This document shows, in pieces, positions 8,226 to 17,979 of a DNA stretch of 64,000 bases. Position 1 is the stretch's first letter; each line of letters starts with the position of its first letter. The translations under genes were made by a program, and so were the position numbers. Source of the DNA: Rhizobium tumorigenes (GTDB lineage Bacteria; Pseudomonadota; Alphaproteobacteria; Rhizobiales; Rhizobiaceae); NCBI RefSeq assembly GCF_003240565.2, contig NZ_CP117255.1, positions 1,178,001 through 1,242,000 on the forward strand. Direction: 5' to 3'. The notes beneath the pieces were generated by a model that searched no databases, was not told the origin of the DNA, and saw only the letters and a list, made by a program, of their open reading frames with translations.

Positions 8226-9597
8226 CGGCTGGCCTGCTGCCGTCGATGCGCGAGCGCAAAACCTTGTGCGCTGCCTCGTCGAGCGGAAAATTCCACATCA
8301 GCGCCACGGCGATGAGCTTCAGCGCGATGGGTATCCATGCATAGGAGATGGCCAGCGTCCAGAGAGCCTCCGGCCGGTTGCCGGCGCCGGCCGCAGCATC
8401 GAAGCCGAAGGCGGATAGCAGCGGAAAGATGAGCCCAACACCCGCCGCCAGCGAGAGCTTGGTGGCCAGCCCCCAGGCCGCAAAATAGAGGCCGCCGCGC
8501 TGCGAACCGGATTGGGCGGTGTCCACATCGATGACGTCGGCCTGGATTGCCGGGGGCAGAGATAAATCGAAGCCCAGCATGAGGCCCGTGACGATGCAGA
8601 TCGCGCCAAAACCATAGAGCGAACCAGAAGGCAGCAGCGGTGCCGCGACGAAGGCGGCACAAGCAACGATCATTGCAATGCACCAGGCGCGATGCTTGCC
8701 GAAGCGTCTGGCAGCCAGCGTCGCCAGCGGAACACCGGCGATGCCGAAGAGGAAATACATGAACAGCAGCGGCCCGCGCGATTGCGGCAACCCAAGCCGG
8801 TCCGATACGAAATAGAGAAAGAGTGTCGCGGGGATGCCGTTTGCAAAGCCGTTGATAAAATACGCGATCAGCAGGCGGACGAACGGCTTGTTTGCCGCCA
8901 GAAAGCCGAGGCTCTGCCGGAGGGCTACCCTGGCGACTCTATGCTCGCGCGGTTCCGGCACGAAGATCACGGCTATCAGGCCCGAGACCGGCAGGCTGAT
9001 GGCCACGATGATCCCAAGCACGGCCAGTCCGGAAATTGGAGCTCCGCGCTCCATGCCGATGGCGAACGGCACGACGATGGCGATCAGCACCCCGATCAGT
9101 GATATCCCCTCGCGAAGGCTGGTGAGCGATGTGCGACCACTGTAGTCGTCGATCAGTTCCGCGCCCCATGCCGAATAGGGCACCATCGCCATCGTATAAC
9201 CGAGCGACAGCACCACGCCCCATGCGCCCAGCCACAGCAACGTCACACCCGGTGGTGGCGAGTAGAGCATCAGAGCGGCAAGCGAGGCGATGGGTACCGA
9301 GATCGAAAAGAGCAGGCGACGTCGGCCGAAGCGAGGTCGGAAGCGATCCGCGACCACGCCGACCAGTGGATCGGATACGGCATCGAATATCCTCACCAGC
9401 AGCAGCACCAAGCCCACGCCAGCAAGGGGGAGGCCTATGGTTTCGGTGTAGTAGGTCGGCACCACCGCATAGAGCGGCAGGCCGAGCGCTGCGAGCGGCG
9501 CTGCCGGCAGCGCGTATGCCAGAAGCCGCCACCAGCCGATCGGTCGCTCACCGCCCGACTGCGGTGAACGAAGTCCGCCCGCGTCACGCCCTGGCAA
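8161..9597 (-). CDS. MFS permease of the GPH (glycoside-pentoside-hexuronide) family
   Basis: A polytopic transporter with about 12 predicted membrane segments and the GPH signature around VRIFDAVSDPLVGVVADR. No ATG, GTG or later TTG in frame precedes the first membrane segment, so I use TTG at 9597, which has AGGTGG just upstream and overlaps the end of cfa by 14 bases; about 478 residues is normal for the family. It is the last gene of the phrB operon. Related symporter-like genes sit beside cfa genes in Rhodobacter, but the substrate there and here is unknown. The tail overlaps the convergent SDR gene. Confidence 0.8.
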   Translation of the reverse strand: MPGRDAGGLRSPQSGGERPIGWWRLLAYALPAAPLAALGLPLYAVVPTYYTETIGLPLAGVGLVLLLVRIFDAVSDPLVGVVADRFRPRFGRRRLLFSISVPIASLAALMLYSPPPGVTLLWLGAWGVVLSLGYTMAMVPYSAWGAELIDDYSGRTSLTSLREGISLIGVLIAIVVPFAIGMERGAPISGLAVLGIIVAISLPVSGLIAVIFVPEPREHRVARVALRQSLGFLAANKPFVRLLIAYFINGFANGIPATLFLYFVSDRLGLPQSRGPLLFMYFLFGIAGVPLATLAARRFGKHRAWCIAMIVACAAFVAAPLLPSGSLYGFGAICIVTGLMLGFDLSLPPAIQADVIDVDTAQSGSQRGGLYFAAWGLATKLSLAAGVGLIFPLLSAFGFDAAAGAGNRPEALWTLAISYAWIPIALKLIAVALMWNFPLDEAAHKVLRSRIDGSRPAATRPDAERDLAAALPHARAIR

Positions 9598-10942
9598 AAA
9601 CCACCTGGCGTACGTCGATATTGCGCGAGAGGAAGCCCGCCTCGCAGTAGAACAGGTAGAAGTCCCAGAGCCGCTTGAAACGGTCGTCGAACCCAAGCGG
9701 CTTGACCCGCTCCCAGGCGGCCCAGAAACGGTCGCGCCATTCCGCCAGCGTCCGGGCATAGTCGAGCCCGAAACCGAAATCCTTGACCATCGACAGGTCA
9801 ACCTTCCGGCTCAGTGCCAGCAGATGTTCCGGCGTCGGGAGCATGCCGCCGGGAAATACATACTTCTGGATGAAGTCGGGGTTGGCCTTGTACTTCGCGA
9901 AGGCCTCCGGCTTGATCGTAATGATCTGCAGGCCAGCCTGGCCACCCGGCTTCAGGCAGTCCTTCAGCTTGGAAAAATAGGTCGACCAGTATTTCTCTCC
10001 GACCGCCTCGAACATTTCGATCGAGATGATCTTGTCGTAGACGCCGGTTTCGTCGCGATAGTCCTGAAAGCGGAAATCGACGCGGTCGCTGAGGCCAGCC
10101 TTGCGGATACGCTCTTCGGCGAAGACGAGCTGTTCGCGGCTGATGGTCAGGCCCGTAACCCGGCACCCCATTTCCCGCGCGGCGAATTCGGCGAACCCGC
10201 CCCAGCCGCAGCCGATCTCCAGCACATGGTCGCCCGGCTCGATGCCGGTGGCTTCCGCCAAGGCCCGGTATTTCGCATTCTGGGCCGACTGCAGGTCGTT
10301 GGCGCCGGTAGAATAGAGCGCGGAGGAATAGGTCATGCTCGGATCCAGCCACGCCTTGTAGAAGTCGTTGCCGAGATCGTAATGCGCCGAGATATTGCGC
10401 TTGGACCCGGCCTTGCTGTTGCCGCGCATCCAGTGGCGAATCTTTTCGACGACCTGCATGATGCCGCCGGTACCATTAGCGTACTGGTCGGCGGCTTCGC
10501 CATTGATCAGGAAAAGCTGGAGGAACGATACGATGTCGGGGCTATCCCAGTCGCCGTCCATATAAGTCTCTGCGACGCCGATCGTGCCTGTGAGCAGCGC
10601 CCGGTAGGCGAGCTTCCAGTTGCGCAGCGTTACCGCAGCTTTGGGACCCTCCACCTTGCCGACAACGACAACTTTGCGGCCGTCCGGCATCTGGATTGCG
10701 AGAGAACCGGTCTGCATCTGCAGCAACCCGCGAAGCGCAAATCGCGCCTTCAGCGGTAACCCCTTGCCAACGCGCGCTATGTTCTCCTGCGTCAGGATCT
10801 CGGCGCCCTCGGCGAATTTCGTCCAGTCCTGCCTGTAAGTCATCGATGCTCCGGTAGCAATTGGCTTGGCTCCTACACCTATATGATGTGCCACCGGGAC
10901 TTGCCAGTCCTTGGCATCTATTGTCGGGGAATCCCAAGTCAT
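9584..10942 (-). CDS. cfa: Cyclopropane-fatty-acyl-phospholipid synthase family methyltransferase
   Basis: SAM-dependent methyltransferase of the CFA synthase family, 452 residues. The SAM site is EIGCGWGGFAEF in the second half, and KRNISAHYDLGNDFY with IEMFEAVGEKYW are family motifs. It modifies acyl chains of membrane phospholipids; whether it makes cyclopropane rings or, like UfaM of Rhodobacter, another methylated acyl chain cannot be told from sequence. ATG at 10942 overlaps the DUF1365 stop by 4 bases (ATGA); an internal ATG at 10843 is the alternative start. Confidence 0.88.
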   Translation of the reverse strand: MTWDSPTIDAKDWQVPVAHHIGVGAKPIATGASMTYRQDWTKFAEGAEILTQENIARVGKGLPLKARFALRGLLQMQTGSLAIQMPDGRKVVVVGKVEGPKAAVTLRNWKLAYRALLTGTIGVAETYMDGDWDSPDIVSFLQLFLINGEAADQYANGTGGIMQVVEKIRHWMRGNSKAGSKRNISAHYDLGNDFYKAWLDPSMTYSSALYSTGANDLQSAQNAKYRALAEATGIEPGDHVLEIGCGWGGFAEFAAREMGCRVTGLTISREQLVFAEERIRKAGLSDRVDFRFQDYRDETGVYDKIISIEMFEAVGEKYWSTYFSKLKDCLKPGGQAGLQIITIKPEAFAKYKANPDFIQKYVFPGGMLPTPEHLLALSRKVDLSMVKDFGFGLDYARTLAEWRDRFWAAWERVKPLGFDDRFKRLWDFYLFYCEAGFLSRNIDVRQVVFARA

Positions 10943-11790
10943 TCTGCGGCCTCCAGGGTTATGCGCTGCGGCTTGATGCTGACGGAAGGCGGAGCCTTTG
11001 GCTTAGGGATATATTTAGCCCCCTTGAGCCACAGCTTCAGTGCCTCCCAATGAATGCCGGCGACGATCTTCAGGGTCAGGAACGGGATGCGGACGGTCAG
11101 CGCGAGAAGCGTTGCTGTTGCCATTGTCTGCCGACGTCCAGTGAATGTGGCCGCCAGCAACGGACCCTCGGCATCGGTTTCGAGGATACGCCAGCGAATT
11201 TCATCGCCCGGCGGGAGCATGCGGAAATGATAGCGCATCTGCATCGGGATAAAGGGCGACACGTGGAAAATCTTGTCACAGCTCTGGCGCAGTCCGCCTT
11301 CTGTCATCTCGCCGTCGCTGACCGGGCAGACATAGGTGTGGCGCTCGCCGAAAGTGTTGCGGACCTCGTAGATGGCAGCCATCATGCGCTCGTCGGTGCC
11401 GTACGCGTAGTAGACAGAAATCGGATTGAAGACGTAGCCGAGGATGCGCGGGTAGCAGACCAGCACGATGCGGGCGGCCCGTTCTGCAAGACCCGCGTCG
11501 GAGAGCAGTCCGTCGGCATAGGCGCGTAGCGTGGAACTGTCGCCGCAATGGTCCTTCTCATGGAAAGCCACAAGGTTTCTTTTGTTTACGGAAAACAGCG
11601 CCGACAACCTGTCAGCCTCGACAAGGCGATCGAGGTCGACCAGCAGTGAGAATACCCGATACTGGAAGCGGTGGCCGAATGGCTTCATGCGCTGGTGCAT
11701 CACCTCGCCGGTATAGAGAGCAGCGGGCACACGCGGCACCGGACCGTTGCGCTCGAGGTTGACGCCGCCCTTTTCCAGAGGCTTCCTCAT
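10939..11790 (-). CDS. DUF1365 family protein
   Basis: A 283-residue DUF1365 protein: ALYTGEVMHQRMKPFGHRFQYRVF-type start, then FHEKDHCGD, YPRILGYVFNPISVYY and HVSPFIPM, all characteristic of the family. DUF1365 genes nearly always lie between a flavin amine-oxidase-like gene and a cfa-like gene, as here, so it probably acts in the same acyl-chain modification. It has no known biochemical activity. ATGA overlaps at both ends (with the flavoprotein and with cfa) point to coupled translation. Confidence 0.85.
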   Translation of the reverse strand: MRKPLEKGGVNLERNGPVPRVPAALYTGEVMHQRMKPFGHRFQYRVFSLLVDLDRLVEADRLSALFSVNKRNLVAFHEKDHCGDSSTLRAYADGLLSDAGLAERAARIVLVCYPRILGYVFNPISVYYAYGTDERMMAAIYEVRNTFGERHTYVCPVSDGEMTEGGLRQSCDKIFHVSPFIPMQMRYHFRMLPPGDEIRWRILETDAEGPLLAATFTGRRQTMATATLLALTVRIPFLTLKIVAGIHWEALKLWLKGAKYIPKPKAPPSVSIKPQRITLEAAE

Positions 11791-13142
11791 ACCAAGACTT
11801 CAAGTTCTTGCTTGGCACGGACGGCAGCCTGCCTCGGGGCGCGCCACGGGATGACGCGGCCGAGCGCCTCGGCTGCCGCGAGACCGGAGGTCAGGCCGTC
11901 TTCGTGGAAGCCGTAGCCCGTCCACGCGCCGGCGAAATGGCTGTGGTTCCGCCCCTGAATGCTGGCAAGCTGCGCTTGTGCATCCATGCTGCCGCCGTTG
12001 AATTGCGGGTGGTCGTAGGAATACTCGGCAAACACCTTCGACGGATCGGGTTCGCGGTCCGGGTTGAGGGTGACGAACAGGGGATGGTCGTCACGAATGC
12101 CTTGCAGCCTGTTCATCCAATAGCTGACAGCACAGCCGTTTTCGCCTTCGCCTGCGCTGGAACGGAGATAGTTCCAAGACGCCCATACCTTGCGGCGCTT
12201 CGGCATCAGGGCGAGGTCACGGTGGAGCACGACACGGTTCGGGCCATAGGGGACAGCGCCGAGCAGACGCCGTTCTTCGGGCGTTGCGTCCTTCAGCATC
12301 GCCAGGGTCTGGTTGCTGTGGGCGGCAAAGATCACCTTGTCGTAGATCGCCTCGCGACCGTGCTCGTCGGTGATCAACACGTGATCGTCGCGGCGCTGGA
12401 CGCCGCGGATGCCGCATGAGAGCTTCAGTCGGTCGCCGAGTGGTGACAGCAGCTTCTCCAGATAGTTGCGGCTTCCGCCGGTGACCGTGCGCCACTGGTG
12501 CTGCTTGAGGTAGATCAGGCGGTGATTGTCGAAGAAATTGACGAAATGCTCGGCGGGGAAGTCCAGCATCTGCGCTGCCGGTGTTGACCAGATGGCGGCC
12601 GCCATGGGGATCAGGTAGTTGTTGGTGAAGCCCGGCGAAAAACCGCGCCAGTCGAGGTAGTCGCCGATCGAGCGTTCGGCCAGATGGCCGGCAGCGCGGT
12701 CCGTAAGGCAAGTCTTGTTGAAGCGCATGATCTCGCGCACCATCCACAGGAAGGAGGGACGCAGCAGGTTGCGTTTCTGGGCGAACAGCGTCCCCAGATT
12801 ATCGCCACTCCATTCCATCCTGCCGCGGTCGAGCGACAATGCAAAGCTCATGTTGCTGGCATGGGTTTTGACACCCAGCTCGGAAAATAGCGCCGTCAGG
12901 TTCGGATAGTTCTGCTCGTTGTAGACGATGAACCCGGTGTCGACGGAAATCGGCGTGCCGTCATAGTCGATGTCGACCGTTGCCGTGTGCCCGCCCGCCC
13001 GGTCCGCCTTTTCGTAGAGCGTGACGTCGTGTACCGGGTGAAGCGCCCAGGCGGCGGAGGTGCCGGAAACGCCGGAGCCGATGACCGCGATTTTCATGCG
13101 GTGGGCGCCGTGGTGTCCGGGGTCTGCAAACAGGGCGTTCAT
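11787..13142 (-). CDS. FAD-dependent amine-oxidase-like flavoprotein
   Basis: A 451-residue flavoprotein with an N-terminal dinucleotide fold (KIAVIGSGVSGTSAAWAL) and an ADP-ribose acid in TLYEKADRAGGHT. It belongs to the group of phytoene-desaturase/amine-oxidase-like proteins that travel with DUF1365 and cfa. In the furan fatty acid pathway of Rhodobacter a flavoprotein desaturates a methylated acyl chain, and this is a candidate for such a step (inference). The ATG at 13142 overlaps the phrB stop as ATGA; a start at 13097 (MKIAVIG) would also give a complete domain. Confidence 0.85.
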   Translation of the reverse strand: MNALFADPGHHGAHRMKIAVIGSGVSGTSAAWALHPVHDVTLYEKADRAGGHTATVDIDYDGTPISVDTGFIVYNEQNYPNLTALFSELGVKTHASNMSFALSLDRGRMEWSGDNLGTLFAQKRNLLRPSFLWMVREIMRFNKTCLTDRAAGHLAERSIGDYLDWRGFSPGFTNNYLIPMAAAIWSTPAAQMLDFPAEHFVNFFDNHRLIYLKQHQWRTVTGGSRNYLEKLLSPLGDRLKLSCGIRGVQRRDDHVLITDEHGREAIYDKVIFAAHSNQTLAMLKDATPEERRLLGAVPYGPNRVVLHRDLALMPKRRKVWASWNYLRSSAGEGENGCAVSYWMNRLQGIRDDHPLFVTLNPDREPDPSKVFAEYSYDHPQFNGGSMDAQAQLASIQGRNHSHFAGAWTGYGFHEDGLTSGLAAAEALGRVIPWRAPRQAAVRAKQELEVLV

Positions 13143-14596
13143 GCGGCGTCCTTTACTGCACTATAGGCTTTCAGCGCCCGGTCACGGGCCTTTGCGTGGT
13201 CGACGATCGGGTTGGGGTAGGTCTTGCCGAGAGCGATGCCCGCCTGGTCGAGCACCGATGCCGGTGCCTCGAACGGCCGGTGAATGTACTTGTTGCCGAG
13301 TTCGGCCAGTTCCGGAACGAACTCGCGGACATAAGTCCCCTCGGGATCGAATTTCTCGCCCTGCAGAATGGGGTTGAAAATACGGAAGAACGGCGAGGCG
13401 TCGGCCCCGGACCCTGCGACCCACTGCCAGCTAGCAGCATTGCTGGCGGGATCGGCGTCGACGAGCGTGTCGCGAAACCACTCCTCGCCCTGACGCCAGT
13501 CGATCAGCAGATCCTTGATCAGGAACGAAGCGACGATCATGCGGACGCGATTGTGCATCCAGCCATGCTTCCACAACTGCCGCATCCCGGCATCGACAAT
13601 CGGGTAGCCTGTACGCCCTTGCGTCCAGTCCTCGAACAGATCCGTTTCCGTCCTCCATTCGAAGGCGTCGAAACGCTTGTTCCAATTGGCGGAGGGAAGG
13701 GCCGGGAAGTGGAACAGGAGATGATAGGAGAAATCGCGCCAGGCCAGTTCCTTGCGGAAATGGATGACGTCGTCCTGCGGCGTGCTCTTCGGCAGGTTGC
13801 GCGTCGCATACCAGATGCGGGCTGGCGATATCTCGCCGAGTGCCAAATGCGGAGACAGCATCGAGGTCGCGGGCTTGGCCGGGAAATCACGATCCGCCTT
13901 GTAACCAGTCAGCGCCTCGTCGACGAAGTCGTCGAGCCGCGCGCGCGCCGACGCTTCGCCTGGCACCCAGACGTCGGAGAACGAGAGCGCCCAGTTCGGC
14001 TTTGTCGGCAGCAGCTTCCAGTCCGACAATGGCTCGCTGTCCGGCCACGCTTCAGGGGCTGTGATTTTCTTCGGTGCATCCAGCGGCTCCGGCGGCTCGC
14101 CACGGCCTTCGAGCGCCCGCCAGAACGGCGTGTAGACGCGGTAGGGTGTGCCCCCGCCGGTCATCAGCTTCGAAGGCTCATGCATCAGCTGACCTGCAAA
14201 GCTGGTGGCCTCTATGCTGCGCTCGGCGAGTTGCCGCTTGATCTCGGTGTCGACGGCGATACCGGCAGGGTCGTAGCGGCGGTTCCAGACCACGCCGGTC
14301 GCGCCTGAGGTTTCTATCAGCTTTGTGAGCACCGAAAGCGCCTCGCCGCTTGCAAGCATCAAGTCGCTGCCAAGTTCGCGAAGGGACACCTGCAGCGCAG
14401 TCAGCGAGTGATGGAGCCACCAGCGCTGTGCGGCGCCGAGCGGTCCCGTGCCGTCTTTATCGGGTTCGCGTATGTAAAGGGGAAAGATCGGCCGGCCTTT
14501 TTCGCAGGCGGCATGCAGCGCGAGGTTGTCGTCGAGCCGGAGGTCCTTTCTGAACCAAAGGATGGTACATCCGCTCGCCTTCGTCACTGCCGTCAT
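13139..14596 (-). CDS. phrB: Deoxyribodipyrimidine photolyase
   Basis: Class I CPD photolyase, 485 residues: N-terminal antenna-binding domain starting ILWFRKDLRLDDN, and a C-terminal FAD domain with WMHNRVRMIVASFLIKDLL and the WQWVAGSGADASPFFRIFNP stretch. It repairs UV-induced cyclobutane dimers using blue light. GGAAAAAGGGGG precedes the ATG at 14596; the in-frame ATG at 14632 lies within the promoter region. First gene of the five-gene operon ending in the GPH permease. Photolyase genes are members of the Rhodobacter singlet-oxygen regulon, matching the TGATCC element upstream. Confidence 0.93.
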   Translation of the reverse strand: MTAVTKASGCTILWFRKDLRLDDNLALHAACEKGRPIFPLYIREPDKDGTGPLGAAQRWWLHHSLTALQVSLRELGSDLMLASGEALSVLTKLIETSGATGVVWNRRYDPAGIAVDTEIKRQLAERSIEATSFAGQLMHEPSKLMTGGGTPYRVYTPFWRALEGRGEPPEPLDAPKKITAPEAWPDSEPLSDWKLLPTKPNWALSFSDVWVPGEASARARLDDFVDEALTGYKADRDFPAKPATSMLSPHLALGEISPARIWYATRNLPKSTPQDDVIHFRKELAWRDFSYHLLFHFPALPSANWNKRFDAFEWRTETDLFEDWTQGRTGYPIVDAGMRQLWKHGWMHNRVRMIVASFLIKDLLIDWRQGEEWFRDTLVDADPASNAASWQWVAGSGADASPFFRIFNPILQGEKFDPEGTYVREFVPELAELGNKYIHRPFEAPASVLDQAGIALGKTYPNPIVDHAKARDRALKAYSAVKDAA

Positions 14597-14622
14597 CCCC
14601 CTTTTTCCTTCTGATTGAAGTC

Positions 14623-14651
14623 TGTTACGCATCTACGTTGTTGTCGGATCA
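14623..14651 (-). promoter_or_regulatory. Candidate ECF (RpoE/ChrR-type) promoter before phrB
   Basis: Read on the minus strand: TGATCC (14651-14646), 17 bp, GTAACA (14628-14623), 27 bp before the phrB start codon. Same spacing and elements as the motif before the chrR-like gene; TGATCC is the -35 element of RpoE-type promoters in Rhodobacter. Confidence 0.5.
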
Positions 14652-14816
14652 AAGGTTTCAAGGCTTGCGGCGAAAACCCGGCGCAGCCTTGTCCCAGGCG
14701 ATGCATGCCGCGTGAAAGCAAGCGAAATGCGCTGGCACATCAGATTCTCCGAGGCCTGTCACCGTTCTGTTATGCAACGTGGTTAGCTCTCCGGCCATAT
14801 CGGCAAGGAGTGTAGC

Positions 14817-15932
<1,116 letters not shown>

Positions 15933-15964
15933 TCTGACGTGAATTTATCAAGATGGTCTATCTA

Positions 15965-15997
15965 ATGCCGTTGGAGCCGTACTCCAGCGGCATTTTC
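15965..15997 (+). terminator. Terminator after ugpC
   Basis: 12-bp stem (15965-15976 with 15982-15993, one U-G pair), 5-nt loop CCGTA, then TTTTC. It lies 33 bases after the ugpC stop. Confidence 0.85.
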
Positions 15998-16021
15998 ATG
16001 AGCAGTTGCGGGCCGGGAACG

Positions 16022-16047
16022 AAAATGGCGGGCACGAGGCCCGCCAT
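16022..16047 (-). terminator. Terminator after ugpE
   Basis: Perfect 9-bp stem ATGGCGGGC/GCCCGCCAT (16025-16033 and 16039-16047), loop of 5, followed on the minus strand by TTTTCG. It closes the ugpBAE operon. Confidence 0.85.
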
Positions 16048-16077
16048 CATATTGGTCTCGGTCAATAGGAAGTGGGC

Positions 16078-16992
16078 TTACTTCTCCGTGGAGATCAACC
16101 CGCGCACGAACCAGCGCTGCATCAGGACGACGACAATCATCGGCGGCAGCATCATGATCAGCGTTCCGGCCATGGCGATATTCCATTCCGGTATGCCGCC
16201 GAAGTTCGGAATCAGCTTCTGCAGCGCGGTGCCGACGACGTAGCGATGGGGATCGGTCGTCACCAGCAGCGGCCAGAGATATTGGTTCCACGCCCAAAGG
16301 AACATGATCGTTCCGAGCGCCGCCATGTTGGTGCGCGACAACGGCATCAGGATATCGATGAAGAACCGCACCGGGCCCGCACCGTCCATGCGGGCCGCTT
16401 CCGTTAACTCGTCCGGTATCGTCAGGAAGAACTGGCGGTACAGGAAGGTGCCGGTGGCGGTCGCGACAAGCGGCAGGATCAGGCCCGGATAGGAGTTAAG
16501 CAGGCCGAAGTTCATCTTGAGCTCGACGCCGGTGACGGTCTGGATGAGCCAGGTCACGCCGGTAACGTCCAATATGGTCTGGTACGGCGAAAGCACGTCG
16601 GCGGCTACGGCGTAGGTCGGGACGATACGGACTTCGAGCGGCAGCATGAGCGTTATGAAGATCATCCAGAACATCACATTGCGGCCTGGAAAACGAAAAT
16701 AGACTATCGAGAAGGCAGTCAGTGCCGAAACGAGAACCTTGGCGGCGGCAACGCCAACGGCAACGATCATGCTGTTTAGCAGAACTGAGCCAAGGTTGGC
16801 GTTGACCCAAGCGGTCTTGATGTTGACCCAGAAATCATTGCCCGGAATCAAAGACATCGGTGTCTGGTTGACATCGGCCAGATTATGGGTCGACGCGATT
16901 ATGACCATGGCAAAGGGCGCTGCGGCCACGACGAATCCTAAAAACAGGATCAGGTGGGTGAAGAAGTCCAATAGGGGGGTACGTTCGACCAT
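16078..16992 (-). CDS. ugpE: sn-Glycerol-3-phosphate ABC transporter permease UgpE
   Basis: Inner-membrane permease of 304 residues with six predicted membrane segments and the cytoplasmic EAA loop (EAARMDGAGPVRFFIDILMP, about 200-220) that docks to the ATPase. The ATG at 16992 (MVERTPLLDFF) follows TGAGG and begins 7 bases after the ugpA stop. The family is CUT1; the assignment to glycerol-3-phosphate rests on the neighbouring UgpB. Confidence 0.9.
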   Translation of the reverse strand: MVERTPLLDFFTHLILFLGFVVAAAPFAMVIIASTHNLADVNQTPMSLIPGNDFWVNIKTAWVNANLGSVLLNSMIVAVGVAAAKVLVSALTAFSIVYFRFPGRNVMFWMIFITLMLPLEVRIVPTYAVAADVLSPYQTILDVTGVTWLIQTVTGVELKMNFGLLNSYPGLILPLVATATGTFLYRQFFLTIPDELTEAARMDGAGPVRFFIDILMPLSRTNMAALGTIMFLWAWNQYLWPLLVTTDPHRYVVGTALQKLIPNFGGIPEWNIAMAGTLIMMLPPMIVVVLMQRWFVRGLISTEK

Positions 16993-16999
16993 GGTTGCC

Positions 17000-17884
17000 T
17001 CAGCGGTAGTGCACGCGCCGCTCGATGAAGCGGAACTGGAAAATGGTAAGCACAATGATCAGGGCCATCAGTATGATGCTCTGGGCCGCCGCGCCGGAAA
17101 AATCGAGGCCTTTGAAGCCATCGGAATAGATCTTGTAGACCATCAGGTTCGTTGAGTTTGCTGGACCTCCCGATGTCATGATGTCGATGATGCCGAACGA
17201 ATCCTGGAAGCTCTCAGTGATGTTGATGACGAGCAGGAAAAAGATCGTTGGTGTGATCAGCGGAAACTGAATGTCCTTGAAGCGCCGCATGACGCCTGAA
17301 CCATCCATGGCGGCAGCTTCAATGAGGGACCGGGGGATGCTCTGGAAGGCGGCGAGGAAAAAGATGAAATTGTAGCCGATGTATTTCCATGAAAACGCAG
17401 CGATGATGGATGCCATCGCATCGAAACCATCGAGGCCCGGATCCCAAAGCCCCGGCCACCAATGGTTCACCACGGAAATGATGCCGGCTTCAGGTGCCAG
17501 GATGAAGCGGAAGGCGAGGGCAAGCGCGGGCGCGGCAATTCCGTACGGCCAGATGAGCACGACCCTGTAGAACTTCGACCCCCTCAACTGCCTGTCTGTC
17601 AGAGCTGCGAGCACGAGACCCACCGTCATCGACAGGCCGGTACTGATTGCCGCAAACACGAGACTGCGGCTGACCGAGTTCCAGTATTCGGCATTGGTGA
17701 GGATCGATCTGAAATTGTCGAGTCCGACGAAGATATTGCCGCCGCCCCAGGGCTGCTGCAGCGTCAGCGACCAGAAGACCGCCTGACCCGCCGGCCAATA
17801 GAAGAAGGTGAAGATGAGAAGGAGTTGCGGTACCGCGAACAGTACACCGATGGTCGACTTGTTGAATGTTGTTCGCTTTTCCAT
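17000..17884 (-). CDS. ugpA: sn-Glycerol-3-phosphate ABC transporter permease UgpA
   Basis: Inner-membrane permease, 294 residues, six predicted membrane segments; EAA motif EAAAMDGSGVMRRFKDIQFP at about 190-210. It pairs with UgpE to form the pore. It is separated from ugpB by 95 bp that contain a strong intrinsic-terminator-like hairpin, which should lower permease expression relative to the binding protein. Confidence 0.92.
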   Translation of the reverse strand: MEKRTTFNKSTIGVLFAVPQLLLIFTFFYWPAGQAVFWSLTLQQPWGGGNIFVGLDNFRSILTNAEYWNSVSRSLVFAAISTGLSMTVGLVLAALTDRQLRGSKFYRVVLIWPYGIAAPALALAFRFILAPEAGIISVVNHWWPGLWDPGLDGFDAMASIIAAFSWKYIGYNFIFFLAAFQSIPRSLIEAAAMDGSGVMRRFKDIQFPLITPTIFFLLVINITESFQDSFGIIDIMTSGGPANSTNLMVYKIYSDGFKGLDFSGAAAQSIILMALIIVLTIFQFRFIERRVHYR

Positions 17885-17930
17885 GACTTTTTCCGGCAGG
17901 CATCGGGCTCGAAGAACCGTGTTTCATGAT

Positions 17931-17959
17931 AAAAAGCGCCGTCCAAGGTTGGACGGCGC
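17931..17959 (-). terminator. Attenuating hairpin between ugpB and ugpA
   Basis: Perfect palindrome: arms GCGCCGTCCAA and TTGGACGGCGC (17936-17946, 17949-17959), followed on the minus strand by TTTTTATC. It sits inside the operon, so partial termination would make UgpB more abundant than the permeases. Confidence 0.85.
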
Positions 17960-17979
17960 CGATTTGCGAGCATTCGGTA

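Noticed and set aside
13196..14308. 370-codon open frame opposite phrB
   Set aside because: Shadow frame; phrB motifs on the other strand are unambiguous.
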